A stretch of 64,000 nt of DNA from Ziziphus jujuba. Its lineage: Eukaryota > Streptophyta > Magnoliopsida > Rosales > Rhamnaceae. The stretch is from positions 17,225,001-17,289,000 of the forward strand of contig NC_083383.1 of the NCBI RefSeq assembly GCF_031755915.1, written 5' to 3'. This document shows positions 10,634-22,935 of the stretch, in pieces (position 1 is the first letter of the stretch; every line of letters begins with the position of its first letter). A program made the position numbers and the translations under genes. The notes beneath the pieces are model-generated. The model had not been told where the DNA came from. It searched no databases and was given only the letters and a program-made list of their open reading frames with translations.

Positions 10634-11200
10634 GTAAATAAATATTTTTAAATGATAAATAATGGATTTTACTATTCTTATAGTATTTGTTATATTTGTA
10701 ATATTAATATTATTTTTATAAATTTCAGTATAATTCATATTAATCTTAATATAATTAAAATTTTATTTTTTTGTTAACTAAATATTTCTACTTAATTAAT
10801 AATGCATTTTATTATTTTATTATATTTGTTATATTTATAATTAATATTAATATTAATATTAATTTTTTTACTATAATATTATTAATAAAAATTGCTAAAT
10901 AAAATTAATTTTATTAAGTTTTGTTATATTTCTAATTAATATTAATATTATTGTAATATTAATACCAATTTTTATAAAATTTAGTATAATTCATATTAAC
11001 TTTAATATAATTAAAATTTATAATATTTTTGTTAATTAAATATTTTTGATTAATTAATAATGCACTTTATTATTTTTATAATATTTGTTATATTTGTAAT
11101 TAATATTGATACTGATATTGATATTACTTTTATTACTATTTTTTTATTAAGTATTGCTAAATAATTTTTATTAATGTACAACAATATTTCATGAAGGATG
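10634..11200 (+). repeat. AT-rich imperfect tandem repeat in CACTA intron
   Basis: The stretch is almost only A and T. The words TATAATTCATATTAA and TTAATATAATTAAAATTT occur near 10729 and 10984, and TTAATTAATAATGCA near 10792 and 11051, giving a period of about 255-260 bp, with a partial earlier copy from about 10661. No coding potential is seen. Confidence 0.7.
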
Positions 11201-12400
11201 AATGTGACTACCAAACCCAACATTAAAAATTAGAATTCAAATTTTATTTGGTTTGATCGGGATTGATCAATTAGACTGTAACTCGGCCTTAAGTTTTATT
11301 TTTTATTAGGTAAGAATTTTTGTTTGACCTATACACTTTAGTGAAGAGCTCATTGATAAGAGTTTATAGATTTGCAGCACTCCTAATTTTGAATTACGGT
11401 TAAAAATTTATGGTTCTAGTAAGTTTTTAAATATCAATATTTTATTTGTATCCAAACCACTCTAGGTTTTTGTCTTTTAGTATACTAAAGTCTATATATA
11501 TCTTGAGAACAATGCTTTCATTAAACAAACTGAAAATTACCGCCAATTTGAGTCACTTGTGGCCTACACATGCCCACCACCCAGCAATGCCGTTTTCCAA
11601 GGACCAAAACCTTGGAACTTCAATTGGAACTGCTGCTAGTCGCCCATGGATTAGGCTGTGGAGTCGGAGGCAACGCTCCAACCGGGTCGTTGGACTTTAG
11701 CCATTTTCTGGCCACTTCAACCCACCTTATATCTCCTACCTATCATTTTTGGATCCTCTGAGCTCGAATTCAGCCTTCATTTATCGAAATTCCTCATGGC
11801 TTGATAGATTCATCAACATCAAATTTGGTTGAAATTTGGAAAAGGTTTTCCATCGACAGACAAGGTTTTTGGACCAAGATGAGTATATCATCTTATTTCT
11901 CATCTAATGGTATTTTCATTGATATGAGTTTTATAAATTTTGGACATCGTTTGATAATTTTTCCACTTTTAGATCAATTAATTTAATACTAGATAAATTT
12001 TGGATAGTGTTTGAACACAACTGGACAAATTAGACAAAATCAAAGTCGCATAAGTCTAATTAGGTTTTAGTGAGACCTAACAGAAGGTTTGATTTCAATA
12101 AATTGGCCTCCGAATGAAAAACTCTAATTTTGGGTATCGAGACATTTAGGGCTTATGATATAATTGAATTTTTTGGTGTCCAATTTTAGAAACTTTAGAG
12201 CTATTAAGTTATTTACAGACATTGGTTCGAACCCAAAGTCTTTGGTTTAGTTTTTGGAGCCCAATACCTCTTGCATTTTTTTTTTATGTCATATAAATAA
12301 TATTTTTTATTATTTTAGGAACCAAGGTTGATATTGGACATGATCCTGTGGATGAGCAGATTTGAGCCGTGATCTAAGTGTAAATTTTTAATTTTGAAAA
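11201..12400. other. Unassigned insertion in the CACTA intron (possible solo LTR)
   Basis: The base composition changes sharply here from nearly pure AT to mixed sequence, with GC-richer text around 11560-11720 (GGGTCGTTGGACTTT, CCGTTTTCCAAGG). The short frames at 11446-11986 have no recognisable domain. Sentence-like AT/GC texture and length of about 1.2 kb resemble a Ty3/gypsy solo LTR of another clade, but I found no clear TG...CA ends, target duplication or primer site, so it stays unassigned. Confidence 0.3.
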
Positions 12401-12784
12401 TGTTAGGGTTTATAAGTATGTTTTATTTTTCTAATTGCATTTTATAATTATAAATTTTATATGTTTTTATTTTATGCAATAAATGTCTTACATGATTTAT
12501 TATTTTATTTTTTAGAATAATTATGGAAGTATTATAGTAGAAATATATTTTGATATTTGTTTATAAAAATATGAGTAGAAATATTTTAGGAATTCTATTA
12601 AAAACATTTTTACTTTCTACATGTTGTAAGGTTATATCTAATTTACAAAAGATCCCATTGAATTTTCAATACTGATTTAGTAGGATTTCCTTAAACAAGA
12701 TCATCTTGGGTGCTTAGAAAGAACTTCGGGAGCGATCTTGTCTATGAATCATTAAGGCAAAATACACTAAAAGATTGCTCAGAA

Positions 12785-13795
12785 AAACAAAGAAAATTGA
12801 AGAGCACATTATATAAGGATTATATCTTGCGATATTAAAAAGAGCATGAGATAGACATTTGTGATACTCCAAAACCTAAGCAATATGATTTCATCTCACA
12901 AGAAAGATTGGATTAATTTTTATAGCAATGATCAACTCAAGAATGGGAGGTAAAGAATACAATTATATAATATTATGACACTTTATATAAATATTTATAT
13001 GTTACATTTTTATGTTATATAAATATTCATACGTTAGCTTTTTCATATTATATTTCATAAAATATAAATATTTTTATGTTAAGTTTGTTTATTTGTTTTT
13101 GTAGAATCTTAGTGAGACTCGGTCTAAATTGAGATCAAGAAATAAATTTAATCATAAGTCATCTTATATGGGATATGTTAGATTGGAATTTCTAGAGGTG
13201 TGTAACATTTATAACCTCTTTTTCACTTAACTTGTTTTTATGCATATAATCTAATGTAGTGTTTTTTTCATGTGCAACAACTAAAACAAGGAATTTCAAA
13301 CAGATTCAATGGGAGCTGCTGTGGATAGCAGGTCATACCAATAAGGATGGAAATTACCTAACTCCTGAAGATGCTTAAAGTTGGACAAAAAATTGTGAGT
13401 GATGCTTAATTTTGAATAATTATATATATATATATATGGATATAGACAAATAATATTACTATACTAATATTCTTTTTATATATTACTAATATAGCTTTAG
13501 GAAGGAATATTAAATATAATTATATTGTTAATAATATTATATATAAATTAGTAAATAGAGATTATATGTATAATTTTCATATAAATTATGTATAATTTAT
13601 ATTAGTAGTATAATTTATTTACTAATATAATTTATATTTATTTTAGTAAAATATTTATGATTTTTATTAAATAAATATTGCAGCTTGAATTATTAGACCG
13701 ACATGCTCAAGGAAAATTGAAGATTAATATTAATTCCCCTAGTGATATATTGATAATGATTTTGGGGATGCCTGAGTATAAGAGTTCATAGGGTG
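12785..13795 (+). pseudogene. CACTA second gene, downstream exon remnants
   Basis: Four separated blocks match the C-terminal half of the En/Spm second protein. About 12785-12952 has RKLKSTLYKDYILRY and PKQYDFISQERLD. About 13104-13200 has NLSETRSKLRSRNKFNHKSS then YVRLEFLE. About 13278-13395 has ELLWIAGHTNKDGNYLTPE. About 13681-13795 has LLDRHAQG and ILGMPEYKSS, the end block usually read as LGxPEH. AT-rich introns separate them, with a (TA)n run near 13420-13438. In-frame stops show decay. The last block breaks off where element B starts. Confidence 0.7.
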
Positions 13796-13809
13796 ACGTC
13801 AACTGAATA

Positions 13810-15099
13810 TTAGTTCGGCTTTTGTGGCTTTAAGTGTCTCGGCTACTTCATGTTCTTCATCAACAAATTTGGTCTCTTTCTCCAATTCTTCCCTTTCGGA
13901 TTCCAACTCTCTCCATTGCCTTTCAGCACCATTATTCTTCGATTTGGACATTGATTAGCAATATGTCCTCGACCCTATCATTTAAAACAAACAATGTCAT
14001 AAGTTCTAAAAGGTTTAGAATCGAGCTTACTATTCGATTTAAGTGTTGGTGGGTGTTCAGCCAGATTGTCTTTCCTTGACCGATTAAAGCTCTCTTCACC
14101 ATGTTTCAGTTTTGGTTTGGTGTCATATATGGGATTGCTTCTCCAAACACTTGGATTAGGTCTCCCACTATTGGGAACTCCTCTAAATTGTAAGCTTGTA
14201 TACCTCCGCTTGAATTGGTTTTCAATTTTGATAACCACATGCAACATCTCTTTCAATCCTACATATTGTTGTAATTCTACTTGGTTGGCATTTAAACCTC
14301 CTAAAAACCGTGCCATGGTTGCCTCACGGTCCTCATTCATGCTCAGCCTCATCGTGAGCATCTCCATCTCTTTGTAGTAGTCCTCCACGGTCCTACTTCA
14401 TTGTGATAATTACTGAATCCTTTGCTGCAGCAACCTCTGGTAATGAGTCGACACAAATCTCTTCCTCATGGTTCCCTTCATTTGTTGCTAAGTGGTAATT
14501 AGTTCATCACTAACTTTCCTTCGGATACCTTGCTCATTATTCCACCATCGGAGTGCATAATGTCCAAATTCCAAAGCAACCAATTTAACCTTATTTGCCT
14601 CGGAATAGTTATGACAGTAAAAAATCATCTCCATGCATTCCTCCCATTCTAGATAAGCCTCCGGATCACTTTTACCTAAAAATTGTGAGATTTTGACCTT
14701 AATGTTTCCAAGATCATTATCTTCCTCTCGGGCTTGCCTCCAACGATTTTGCCTTCCTTGGAGTGCAAAAATATCTTCAAACTCCTCTTCAAGGTTATCT
14801 CCAGAATTACCTCCTTTAAATTCCTTCCTAAAACGTCTGCGGCCTCCTCGACTTCGACCATGGCCTCCATGCAAGTCCATCCTTGGATTCATCTCACCTT
14901 GTGAGTTTTCAAATGTGTCCATTCTTTGATCTAGGTGATCAAAGCGAGTATTCATCCTTCGATGTTGTTCCAAAACTGCCATCATGTCAGTAGGTTCACC
15001 TCCACTTCCCGCTGCTCTAGATTCCCTTTTGAATCCCATGGATTCCTCTTCAAGATTTCTTAATGAACCTTCTCCTTTTCTCAATCTTGAATCTGTCAT
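13810..15099 (-). pseudogene. gag: Element B Gag (broken)
   Basis: The start is ATG at 15099 (MTDSRLRKGEGSLRNLEEES). The N-terminal domain has a coiled-coil-like stretch (LEQHRRMNTRFDHLDQRMD), an RG-rich segment and the gag core starting GKSDPEAYLEWEECMEMIF. A frameshift/stop between 14388 and 14488 splits it, and the core resumes with EDYYKEMEMLTMRLSMNED. CFK begins the zinc knuckle near 13980, which is damaged. The sequence ends in the acidic tail at about 13810, where the breakpoint with CACTA DNA lies. Confidence 0.88.
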
Positions 15100-16264
15100 G
15101 TTAATAATAATAATGTAAAAATCCTCACCAAAATCACTCCCTCACGTGTTTCACTCAAACAAAGTCTCGACACTCGTGTTCGCACACTAGTTTCGACTTT
15201 TGACCCTCTTTTAAGCTCACACTCTCTTGCCTTTTTCCACTCACAAGAATATCTCAAAGTTCTACTAAAAAACATTCAAAATAGAAACTAGATCACAAGT
15301 ATGCCCTAATTTAACTTATCAATAAAACGGCAACAAATGCAAGCAAATACCGAGTGAATTAATAAAACCTAGTCTCGGCCTTACTAAACAAAACTAAGGT
15401 AAAATAATACTGGAATTTTTGAAATCAATAAGGAGTAGAACGGAATATTAAGAAACCAAAAAAAGTCAAGGATAAAATTTAGAAAAGTGATTCAAACAAC
15501 GACAAGACACAATTTGAACGAATTATGGAATAGTTGTTGGTTGTAGTTCTTGTAATTCAAGTCTTTGACTCAACTCCTTTAGCCAATTTTAATCCAAACA
15601 ATTTTAACACTCAAAATTCAAATCTCCAGCAGCAATATAAAATGAATAACAGCAACTCCAAATAATCACAATTGAAATTCCACACCAACCAATCTTAATC
15701 TTTCAATTCCCTCAAAACCGACCTTTTACAATTTTTATTTTTTATTTTAGGCTTTTCTTCTTTTTTTCCCTTTTTTTTAATCACTAACAGAATTATATCA
15801 ACACAATCTCCAGTAGTAAGAATCACTAAAAACTATAACCCAAAAGCCAACAAATTGACAAAAATCTGAACCAACTTCCAAGCCAAAAACAAATTGCAAA
15901 AATTAAGGTTTACGCAATATGTTCTCAAAACTCCTCTTCTTTTTGTTTTTCTGAATATATGAATGCAACTAATTAAGATCAAAAACAGCAAAGAAAAATC
16001 AATAATAAATCAGGTTACTAAGAACTAATATGCAAAACTAACCAAAAAGTTAAAACAAAAAAAATTTTAGCTAACAAAAGAGATAAGTTCGGCTATGAAG
16101 AAATATGATTTTTTTTTTCTAGAGAACATGAATAGATAGGAAACAACCTAAACCTAATGTTAGGAAACAACCTTAACCTAATGTTAAATTTTCAGATTAA
16201 TATAAAAATAAATAAAGCAAATAAGATAGATCAAACCTGAACAAAATTCGGCTTTAATACCAAA
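15100..16264 (-). other. Element B leader and degenerate primer-binding site
   Basis: This is about 1.16 kb of non-coding leader on the - strand. The primer site is at 16251-16262 and reads GCTTTAATACCA on the + strand, two changes from GCTCTGATACCA. The shared block with CGACACTCGTGTT (reverse complement of the family box) is at about 15165-15182. Confidence 0.82.
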
Positions 16265-17380
16265 TGATACAAACCTAGGTCAACTTGCTCCAACCCCGTA
16301 TTATACTAGTCCGGATCAAAATTAAGTTTAGATTCCAATGGTCACCTTGACCCCTAATTAATTTGTGATTAGAAACCTTAGTATATGATTAAGACGTCAT
16401 AATAGGTGATGGATGTCCTATTGATAAGTCAAGCTAAAACATTTTATCTCTATTAAGTGTTTTAGGTGTTCAAAGAGAACAAAGAGAATTCTTCTCACAA
16501 ATAATTTTTGAATAATAATCTAAGCGAATTTCTCATTGAAAAATAACCCTTTAAATAGGCTTGAATGAAAAAAGTAAAACCCTAAAAGAGCTAGGTTAAA
16601 ACCATCCAAATGATAAGGAAACATGATGTGGCCGAATTTTCCAACATTTTCTAATCTAAATTGGATTAACTAATTCCTTTATTTTAGGATAGGAATTAAT
16701 TAATTTACAACCAAAATAATAAAATTCTAACTTTCCTAAAGTAATTTTTCCAGCAAATAAATAAATAAAAACAAAAAAAAAGACTATTTCCTAAACCAAA
16801 AACAAATGTTCAAATTAGGAAACTAGTTGACTAGTTTGCCAACTAAGCTATCTTTTTCCAATCACAGCTGGTTTAGGCTCCAAATCAACTCAATATGTCA
16901 TGTAGGATTCCAAATAGGATTAATATTGGTTCTCATACATTTCCCTTTATTGAAATAAAAAACCTTGCTTGAATAACAAAAAACATCAATCTCAGCGCCA
17001 AAATGGTGCATGTTCAGCCAAAGTGAAGTGCGCATGCCTCATTTGAATAGCTTACCTTTGGCCTTTTCATGATTCTATGGCCTCATGGTGATCTCAATCT
17101 CATTCATAGGCAAATAAAATAATCCCTTGCTGTCTAGAACCTATAGATGCACTAAAACAGCTTACCGAGTCTATTTTGGCCTTCATAATTTGGATGCATA
17201 AGAAGGGCTTTGGCTCTTTAGGTAATGTCATACCCTTTTAAAATTTAATCACTCTTTGTATAAAGCTAACTAGATTGTCCTTGAATCTCTTAGCTTGTAC
17301 CCCGTGATTGGCCCCGTCTTCATTTGTATAAGATTAGCACCCTAGTGGATAGTCGGTTGTATGGATATAGATGGATTCTC
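16265..17380 (-). repeat. Element B 5' LTR (outer end lost)
   Basis: On the + strand it starts TGATACAAACCTAGG at 16265 and carries the family LTR in reverse, including the hairpin core (AATTAATT words around 16665-16705) and, at 17280-17376, the reversed copy of the Pol-tail coding segment. Its outer end should read ...ATCA but breaks at GGATTCTC, where a CT/C tract begins. Confidence 0.85.
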
Positions 17381-17440
17381 TCTCTTTCTCCCCCCCCCCC
17401 CCCCCCCCCTTCTCTTTCTCCTTCTCTCTTTACTCTATTT
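17381..17440. repeat. CT-rich low-complexity tract with (C)20
   Basis: TCTCTTTCTC is followed by about 20 C residues (17390-17409) and then more CT-rich sequence. It replaces the last bases of the element B LTR. Confidence 0.85.
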
Positions 17441-19628
17441 TTTATGGAAGAAGAATGAAAAGGGGTAGGGGGAAAGACTAGTCCCAAAATCAAATTAAGT
17501 ACTAAAGGGAAAGGGTAGCTCTGTAATTTCCTTCAATTTAGTTATGAAATCCCTTTCACCCTTCCTTTCAAAACTAGCTTCGAGGGTAATATCGTCTTTC
17601 CAAACCCTGAACTTAGTTCAATTTCTTCTTTATCGTTGATGTCATACCTTAAATTCTGAAAACTAACAAGTGTGATCGTCTTTCCCTAAATTGTAAATAA
17701 TTAAGTACCAATCTTAAAATTTTCATGGATACTTACTAAAAAATTTGGTATTTAAATTAGTAACAATTTAACAATTTTGTAAAAAGAAAATTCTCACATT
17801 TCAAAGTTTGTGATTTTACACACCCCGTTTCCTTTCACAATCCTTGGTGTGCTTTTTTATTTTTATTTTTTTTTGTTGGTACATAGGCTAAATATTTTTA
17901 CCCAGTATAATACCTAAATCCATTATAATACTTAATAATTCTAACGCTATAATTCAATCACAGAAAGAAAGAAATTAAAAAAGACGAAAAAATGAAATCC
18001 AGAAACCCATTTTGATAACTCAATAAAATCAAGATCTATATTCCACAAACCCAAGCAAAATCAAGAACTTAATACAAATTCAAAGTCAAACTTATAAACC
18101 AAACATAAACAACATGTATTGTAAAAGAGATGAATGATGTTGATCATATCTCAATGTTCTAAGGCTAAGAAAGCAAAAAATTAAAATCATTCATGAAATA
18201 GTTGCTTGAAGGTTTTTGTAGCTGGTAGTTAATGGTCAGTGATGAGGTCGATGATTGTAGTTGTGGATATTGAGTGGATGAGTTCGAATCATTTAGATTG
18301 TAGTTGTAGATAAAATTCATATTTCTTCGCCTTAGGACAAGTTAATTAATATATTAAGAAAAATATTACTATAAATAAACATAATTAGGGTGGGAACTCC
18401 ATTCCCCAACCTCAATCAGAGGTATGCATTTTTGCCTCAATCTCACCTTGACACCCCATTTTGATGTCAATAAGGCATGGCACTTGCATGGATGAGTAAT
18501 ACTGGTTTTCTTTACCATCTCTAGTAAAAAGTGAGTTGGTTCTCTATATTTAGAGAGTAAAACTAACTCTTTATTCTAGAAATTCAAGATAAAAGTAGAT
18601 TGGAGAACATTTTTAAGCGTTAAATAAACATAGAGTGGAATGAGGATGCTTTACAAGTATAGCTAGCCTTTTATTTTTTACAAGTATATTAGCCCTTTAT
18701 TTTTCATATTATTCAGGCCCGATAAAGTATTATATGTAATAGTTACATCATGCCACTCGTATCCCTTCTAATCATTATATGCAGTGTAAAGTCAATGACC
18801 TGGAATCATGTGCGACACCATACGATGATAAAATAAAATATATAGATCTTATATAAATATTGTTACACCATCGATAATGAGTGGCTTGTTACATTACATC
18901 ATTTTAACAATTGCATATAAAAGTTTTTCATTAAGATTATTTTTTTAAAGTTAAAATTGAAAAACACCTTATTTCTTGAATAATTAAAATGTTACCCACA
19001 TTTAAATATCATTACTCAATTTCATTACTAAATTTCAAAACACTTTCCCTCAATCTCTCTCTTCTTTTTCTTTTTTATTTCTATATTCCATTGTCATCTT
19101 TCTTCCTCTTTGGCTACCTTAAAATTACAAATATAATTACATAGAAAGCTCTTAATCTAGTTTGATCTTAGTTTACTTACATTAATTTAACTTAGGGTAT
19201 AAAGCTAGCTCAAACCTCTCTCCAAAATCTAAAAAAAGGCAAGGTTTTTTTACTTTGGCTCATTTTTTCCAACTAAAAGTTTGTCACTCAAAAACTTGTG
19301 CTTAGAGTCTTCTAAATCATGGATATAGACTATTCATGCAAAATTTATAGACCAACAATTTAACAATAGAGTTTCATTTCACAAAGCAACTAAAAGAAAA
19401 AGGCTGGGGGTGGGGGGGGAAGGGTGTGGTTGGGGGCTATTGAATTAACTAAGAAAGCAAGTAACAAAGTAATTCAAGTACAAATTGTTGCACTTACAAG
19501 AAAACAAATTCCACTTATCAAATGGATTTGAAAAGGAAAAGTTTCTCTATAATCCATTTAGGATAAAATTAATTACTTTTCATATATAATTCAAACTATC
19601 TATAGGGTATTCAGCATATAATTTGGAT
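17441..19628. other. Non-coding DNA without recognisable genes
   Basis: This is about 2.2 kb of AT-rich sequence, with no long open frame and no similarity that I recognise. A G-rich patch lies at about 19405-19436. Confidence 0.6.
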
Positions 19629-20110
19629 GTTAGACATATATTATATGGACTAGCCATAATCAATAACTCACTTATAGAGCTTGTTTGTGCCAATAACGAG
19701 ACTAGCTCATTTTATTATTATATTACATTATCATTAATTATGGTTTAAAAAGTTGGATAAGCCATGTGCCTTACACATGGCCTTAGTCTTTAAAAGACAG
19801 AGGTATTATTGGTGCTGCAAGAAAGATATAGAATTTGTACTACAAATTTTCAATTTTGGGCTTTGGGATCATTATCGGGCTATTTGGGAAACTAGATAGA
19901 GAGAAGGTTAGAGAGTAGTACGTTCATTAGGCATTGCTATTAAGTGTTTTCTATTTTGTAGGGTCATAGATCAAAGAATATCAATGGTTGCTTTTGGAAG
20001 TTAGAGATTCTATTAATTTAATTTATTCAATACAGTTTACATGTGTGTGTGTGTGTGTGTGAGAGTGATTTATGGAGTTTATAATATTTGGATATTATTA
20101 ACGACAGCAA
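19629..20110 (+). repeat. Possible degraded LTR of a non-family retroelement
   Basis: The segment begins TGTTAGACATATATT and ends ACGACAGCA. It is followed at once by ATTGGTATCGTAGAC, which resembles the initiator-Met primer site TGGTATCAGAGC in its first seven bases. That layout fits an LTR followed by a primer site. A (GT)n run lies at 20041-20062. I found no second LTR or target duplication. Confidence 0.35.
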
Positions 20111-21111
20111 TTGGTATCGTAGACACACACATATATATTTCATGATTTTTTATCAGTATATTATATTAAAGCCATGATATGATCTATATTTTATATTTTA
20201 TGTTTTGATATGTGATACTTTTCAAAACTTAGACATTATGATCTATGATTTTTACATTGATTCTTGTTTTCCTTTTCGAATTAATTGAAAAAATGTCAGT
20301 TTTATTTTTTAATTGTAACCAATTGTATTGTTTAATAACTTTTACACCTCAGATTGTATTTTTGATGATGATCCGATTGTTTACAAATTCTTTTTGTGAA
20401 ATTTATTTTTGATATCGGGGATGGGTTTTAAATTAATTTTTGGTTTTGAATGGAATTTGTTTTGTCCATTTTTGGTGCAGATGATGTTGTCTTTTTAAGA
20501 CCCGATTAGTACCCACTTTTATTCAAAATTGTTTTTGATAAATTTTAAGACTTGTGACGATCTTAAAACTCTTTTATGCATGGAACCGAATGTATTTGAG
20601 CTTGTGATTAGTCTGAAACAACTTGAATACCCAGTGAACCCGTGAAACCCATCTACATATCTAAGGTGTTTAAGAATTGGTTTTAGGTTGAAATTTGCCC
20701 AAATTGGACTTGGGTTCCTATTGCTTGACACTAGACAATTTTCTTGCTGTCAAAACGGCCAAAAAAGTGGTCAGATGGCCACTTTTTTTGCTACAAATGG
20801 GTCGACCCATAAACCTAGTTGGAGCTAGAATAAGCTCCACCTGACATGTTGTTTGGGCTATGCTAACATCAGCATAACATCATACTGCATTTCATGATTG
20901 AGGTGATGATGTCAGCATGCTAAGATTAGCACGACGTTTTATTAATGATGTCAGTAGAGTTTTTTTTTTTAAAAAAAATTGGGGTGGTGACTTTAGCAAC
21001 CCATTTAAAAAAAATATATATGTTGGACTATTTGTTTATTGTTATCTCTTTATTTATTTATTTATCTTAATTTTATTTCTAAAAAAGAATTCCATTTTGA
21101 AATAGGCGTTG
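20111..21111 (+). other. Unassigned non-coding DNA, possible retroelement leader
   Basis: This is about 1 kb without genes, lying after the primer-like site. It holds an inverted pair (GTGGTCAGATGGCCAC, 20767-20782) and repeated GATGTCAGCATG/TAACATCAGCATAAC words at about 20866-20918. Such text is common in long leaders of non-autonomous plant retroelements, but that is a guess. It ends where the truncated LTR of element C begins. Confidence 0.35.
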
Positions 21112-21887
21112 AAATCATGATGTGGCCGAAATTCTCCTCCTTTCATAATAATCTAATTTGGATTAATTAATTTCTTAATTTTGAAATAGGAATTAATTAA
21201 TTTACAATTGAAATAATAAATTATCAACCTTCCTAAAGTGATTTTTCCAGAAAATAAATAAATAAAAATAAAAATAAAAGACTAATTTCCTAAAACAAAA
21301 GTCAAATTTCAAATCAGGAAACTTGTTGACTAGTTTTACACCTAAGCTGTCTTTATCTAATCACCAGCTAGTATAGGCTCCAAATTAGCTCCAATATGCC
21401 ATGTAGGATGCTAAATAGGATTAATATTGATTCCTATACTTTACCATTGATTGGAATAAGTCAAACTTGCTTAATCAACAAAAGAAGTCAAAGTCAGTGC
21501 CAAATTGGACATTTTCGGCCAACATGAAGCTTCATGCATGTTGAATTGGAATGTTTTTGCTACTGTATTGGCATGATTCCATGACTCCCTTGGAGTCCTC
21601 AATCACATTCATAAACCAAAAAATTCATTCCTTACTGCCCGGAGTCCATAGAAGCACCAAAACAGCTTGTCGAGTACATTTCCGCCATAACTTCGATGCA
21701 TAAGACGGGCTTTGGATCTTCAAGTATTGTCATGCTTTCTTAGGATTTGATAACACCTTGAATGAAGCTTAACAGGTTGTCCTTGAATCTCTTAGCTTGT
21801 ACCCTCGTGATTGGCCCCGTCTTCATTTGTACAGGATCAGCAATCTAGCAGGTAGTCGATTATATAGGTACAAGTGGGTTCTCATCA
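21112..21887 (-). repeat. Element C 3' LTR (5'-truncated in + coordinates)
   Basis: The U3 end is intact (reverse of TGATGAGAACCC at 21876-21887) and is preceded on the - strand by the polypurine tract at 21888-21900 (TTCCCCTCCTCTT on +). The far part, normally about 330 further bases to TGATAC, is missing at about 21112. Confidence 0.86.
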
Positions 21888-21900
21888 TTCCCCTCCTCTT

Positions 21901-22935
21901 GAAAAGGATTTGCCCTCAAATCAAAATCATCACCTACAGAAAATGGAGATAAATCATTAACCCTCTCCAAAACTTGAAAAGGACGATCCCCTCGGGCATA
22001 AGCTTTGACTTTTGTTGTTCTAGGAACCTCTCATTTCTTAAGTGCAACTAAACCCAATCTCCAAGTTCAAATACAACCTTTATTCAACCTTAATTAGCAT
22101 TCTTTACATGTTGTTTCGTCCTCCTCTCAATGTTGGCTTTTGTCTTCTCATGAATCTACTTTACAAAATCAACTTTTTGTTTTCCATCTAGATTAACACG
22201 TTCACTTAGAGGCAAAGGTGTTAAATCTAGTGGAGTCAAAGGATTAAAACCATAAACAATTTCAAATAGAGTATATTTAGTAGCTGAATTCAAAGATCTA
22301 TTATAAGCAAATTCCACATGTGATAAACATTCCTCCTATGTTCTCAAATTTCTATTAATTAATGCTTTTAACAATGCAGACAATGTTCTACTTACTACTT
22401 TAGTTTGTCCACTAGTTTGTGAATGACAAGTAGTTGAAAACAAAAGTTTAGTCCCTAACTTACCCCACAACATTTAAAAAAAAAAACTTAAGAACTTAGC
22501 ATCGCTATCCGAAACAATTGTCCTAGGCATTCCATGTAGTCTTACTATTTTCCTATAGAATAAATTAGCCACATTAGATGCATCATCAGTTTTATTATAT
22601 GCAATAAAATGTGCCATCTTAGAAAACCTGTCAAGAACTACAAAAATTGAATCTTTTCCATTCTTACACCTAGGTAAACCAATAACAAAATCCATAGACA
22701 AATCAACCCATGAATGGGATAGAATTGGTAATGGAAGATACAAATAGTGCGACTTCAATCTTGACTTGGACTTTTGGCATTTTGAACATCTCTCACATAT
22801 TTTTTCCGCATCTCTCTTCATATTAGGCCAATAAAAATGCTCTTGTACTAAGGTTAAAGTTTTTAAAATACCAAAACAACCCATTAAACCTCCACCATGA
22901 CCATTACAAAGTTGATTTTTCCTAAACAAATATCC
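21901..22935 (-). pseudogene. pol: Element C integrase (broken)
   Basis: The - strand shows [15 protein letters not shown], the zinc-binding residues in [20 protein letters not shown], the core start [19 protein letters not shown] and [14 protein letters not shown]. The frame then breaks at a poly-A run at 22475-22485 that replaces the WKTLW codons. The rest of the core and the C-terminal module are visible in other frames down to 21901 with further stops. The role would be insertion of element DNA. Confidence 0.87.

Larger units (their letters stand above)
1..13804 (+). mobile_element. Degraded CACTA (En/Spm-like) DNA transposon, 5' end outside window
   Basis: Two gene remnants in the usual plant CACTA order lie on the + strand: a TNP2-type transposase, then the second En/Spm-type plant gene with its exons spread over about 3.4 kb. 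The reading frames carry many stops, so the element is dead. Ty3/gypsy element A (1132-9024) interrupts the transposase. The first intron of the second gene holds AT-rich tandem DNA and an unassigned insertion. The right part is lost where retroelement B begins near 13805. The terminal CACTA repeats are not seen: the left end is outside the window and the right end is missing. Confidence 0.88.
13805..17380 (-). mobile_element. Element B: truncated Ty3/gypsy element (5' LTR, leader, gag)
   Basis: On the - strand the order is 5' LTR (16265-17380), leader (15100-16264) and gag (13810-15099). Everything after the acidic tail of Gag (PR, RT, IN, 3' LTR) is missing, and the CACTA second gene begins directly. 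The LTR U3 matches that of element C more than the other LTRs, so B and C are one subfamily. No target duplication can be found because both ends are damaged. Confidence 0.85.

Noticed and set aside
11446..11986. Three short frames suggestive of a host gene
   Set aside because: No domain, no conserved motif and overlapping frames; typical of chance frames in a GC-richer patch.
17390..17409. C20 run as an assembly gap filler
   Set aside because: It lies in a CT-rich tract with mixed bases on both sides and may be real; there is no evidence either way from sequence alone.
20041..20062. GT repeat as a regulatory site
   Set aside because: A plain microsatellite with no further signal.
20917..21105. 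62-codon frame with hydrophobic end as a small membrane protein
   Set aside because: It is made by homopolymer and TTTAT-rich DNA and has no support from context.
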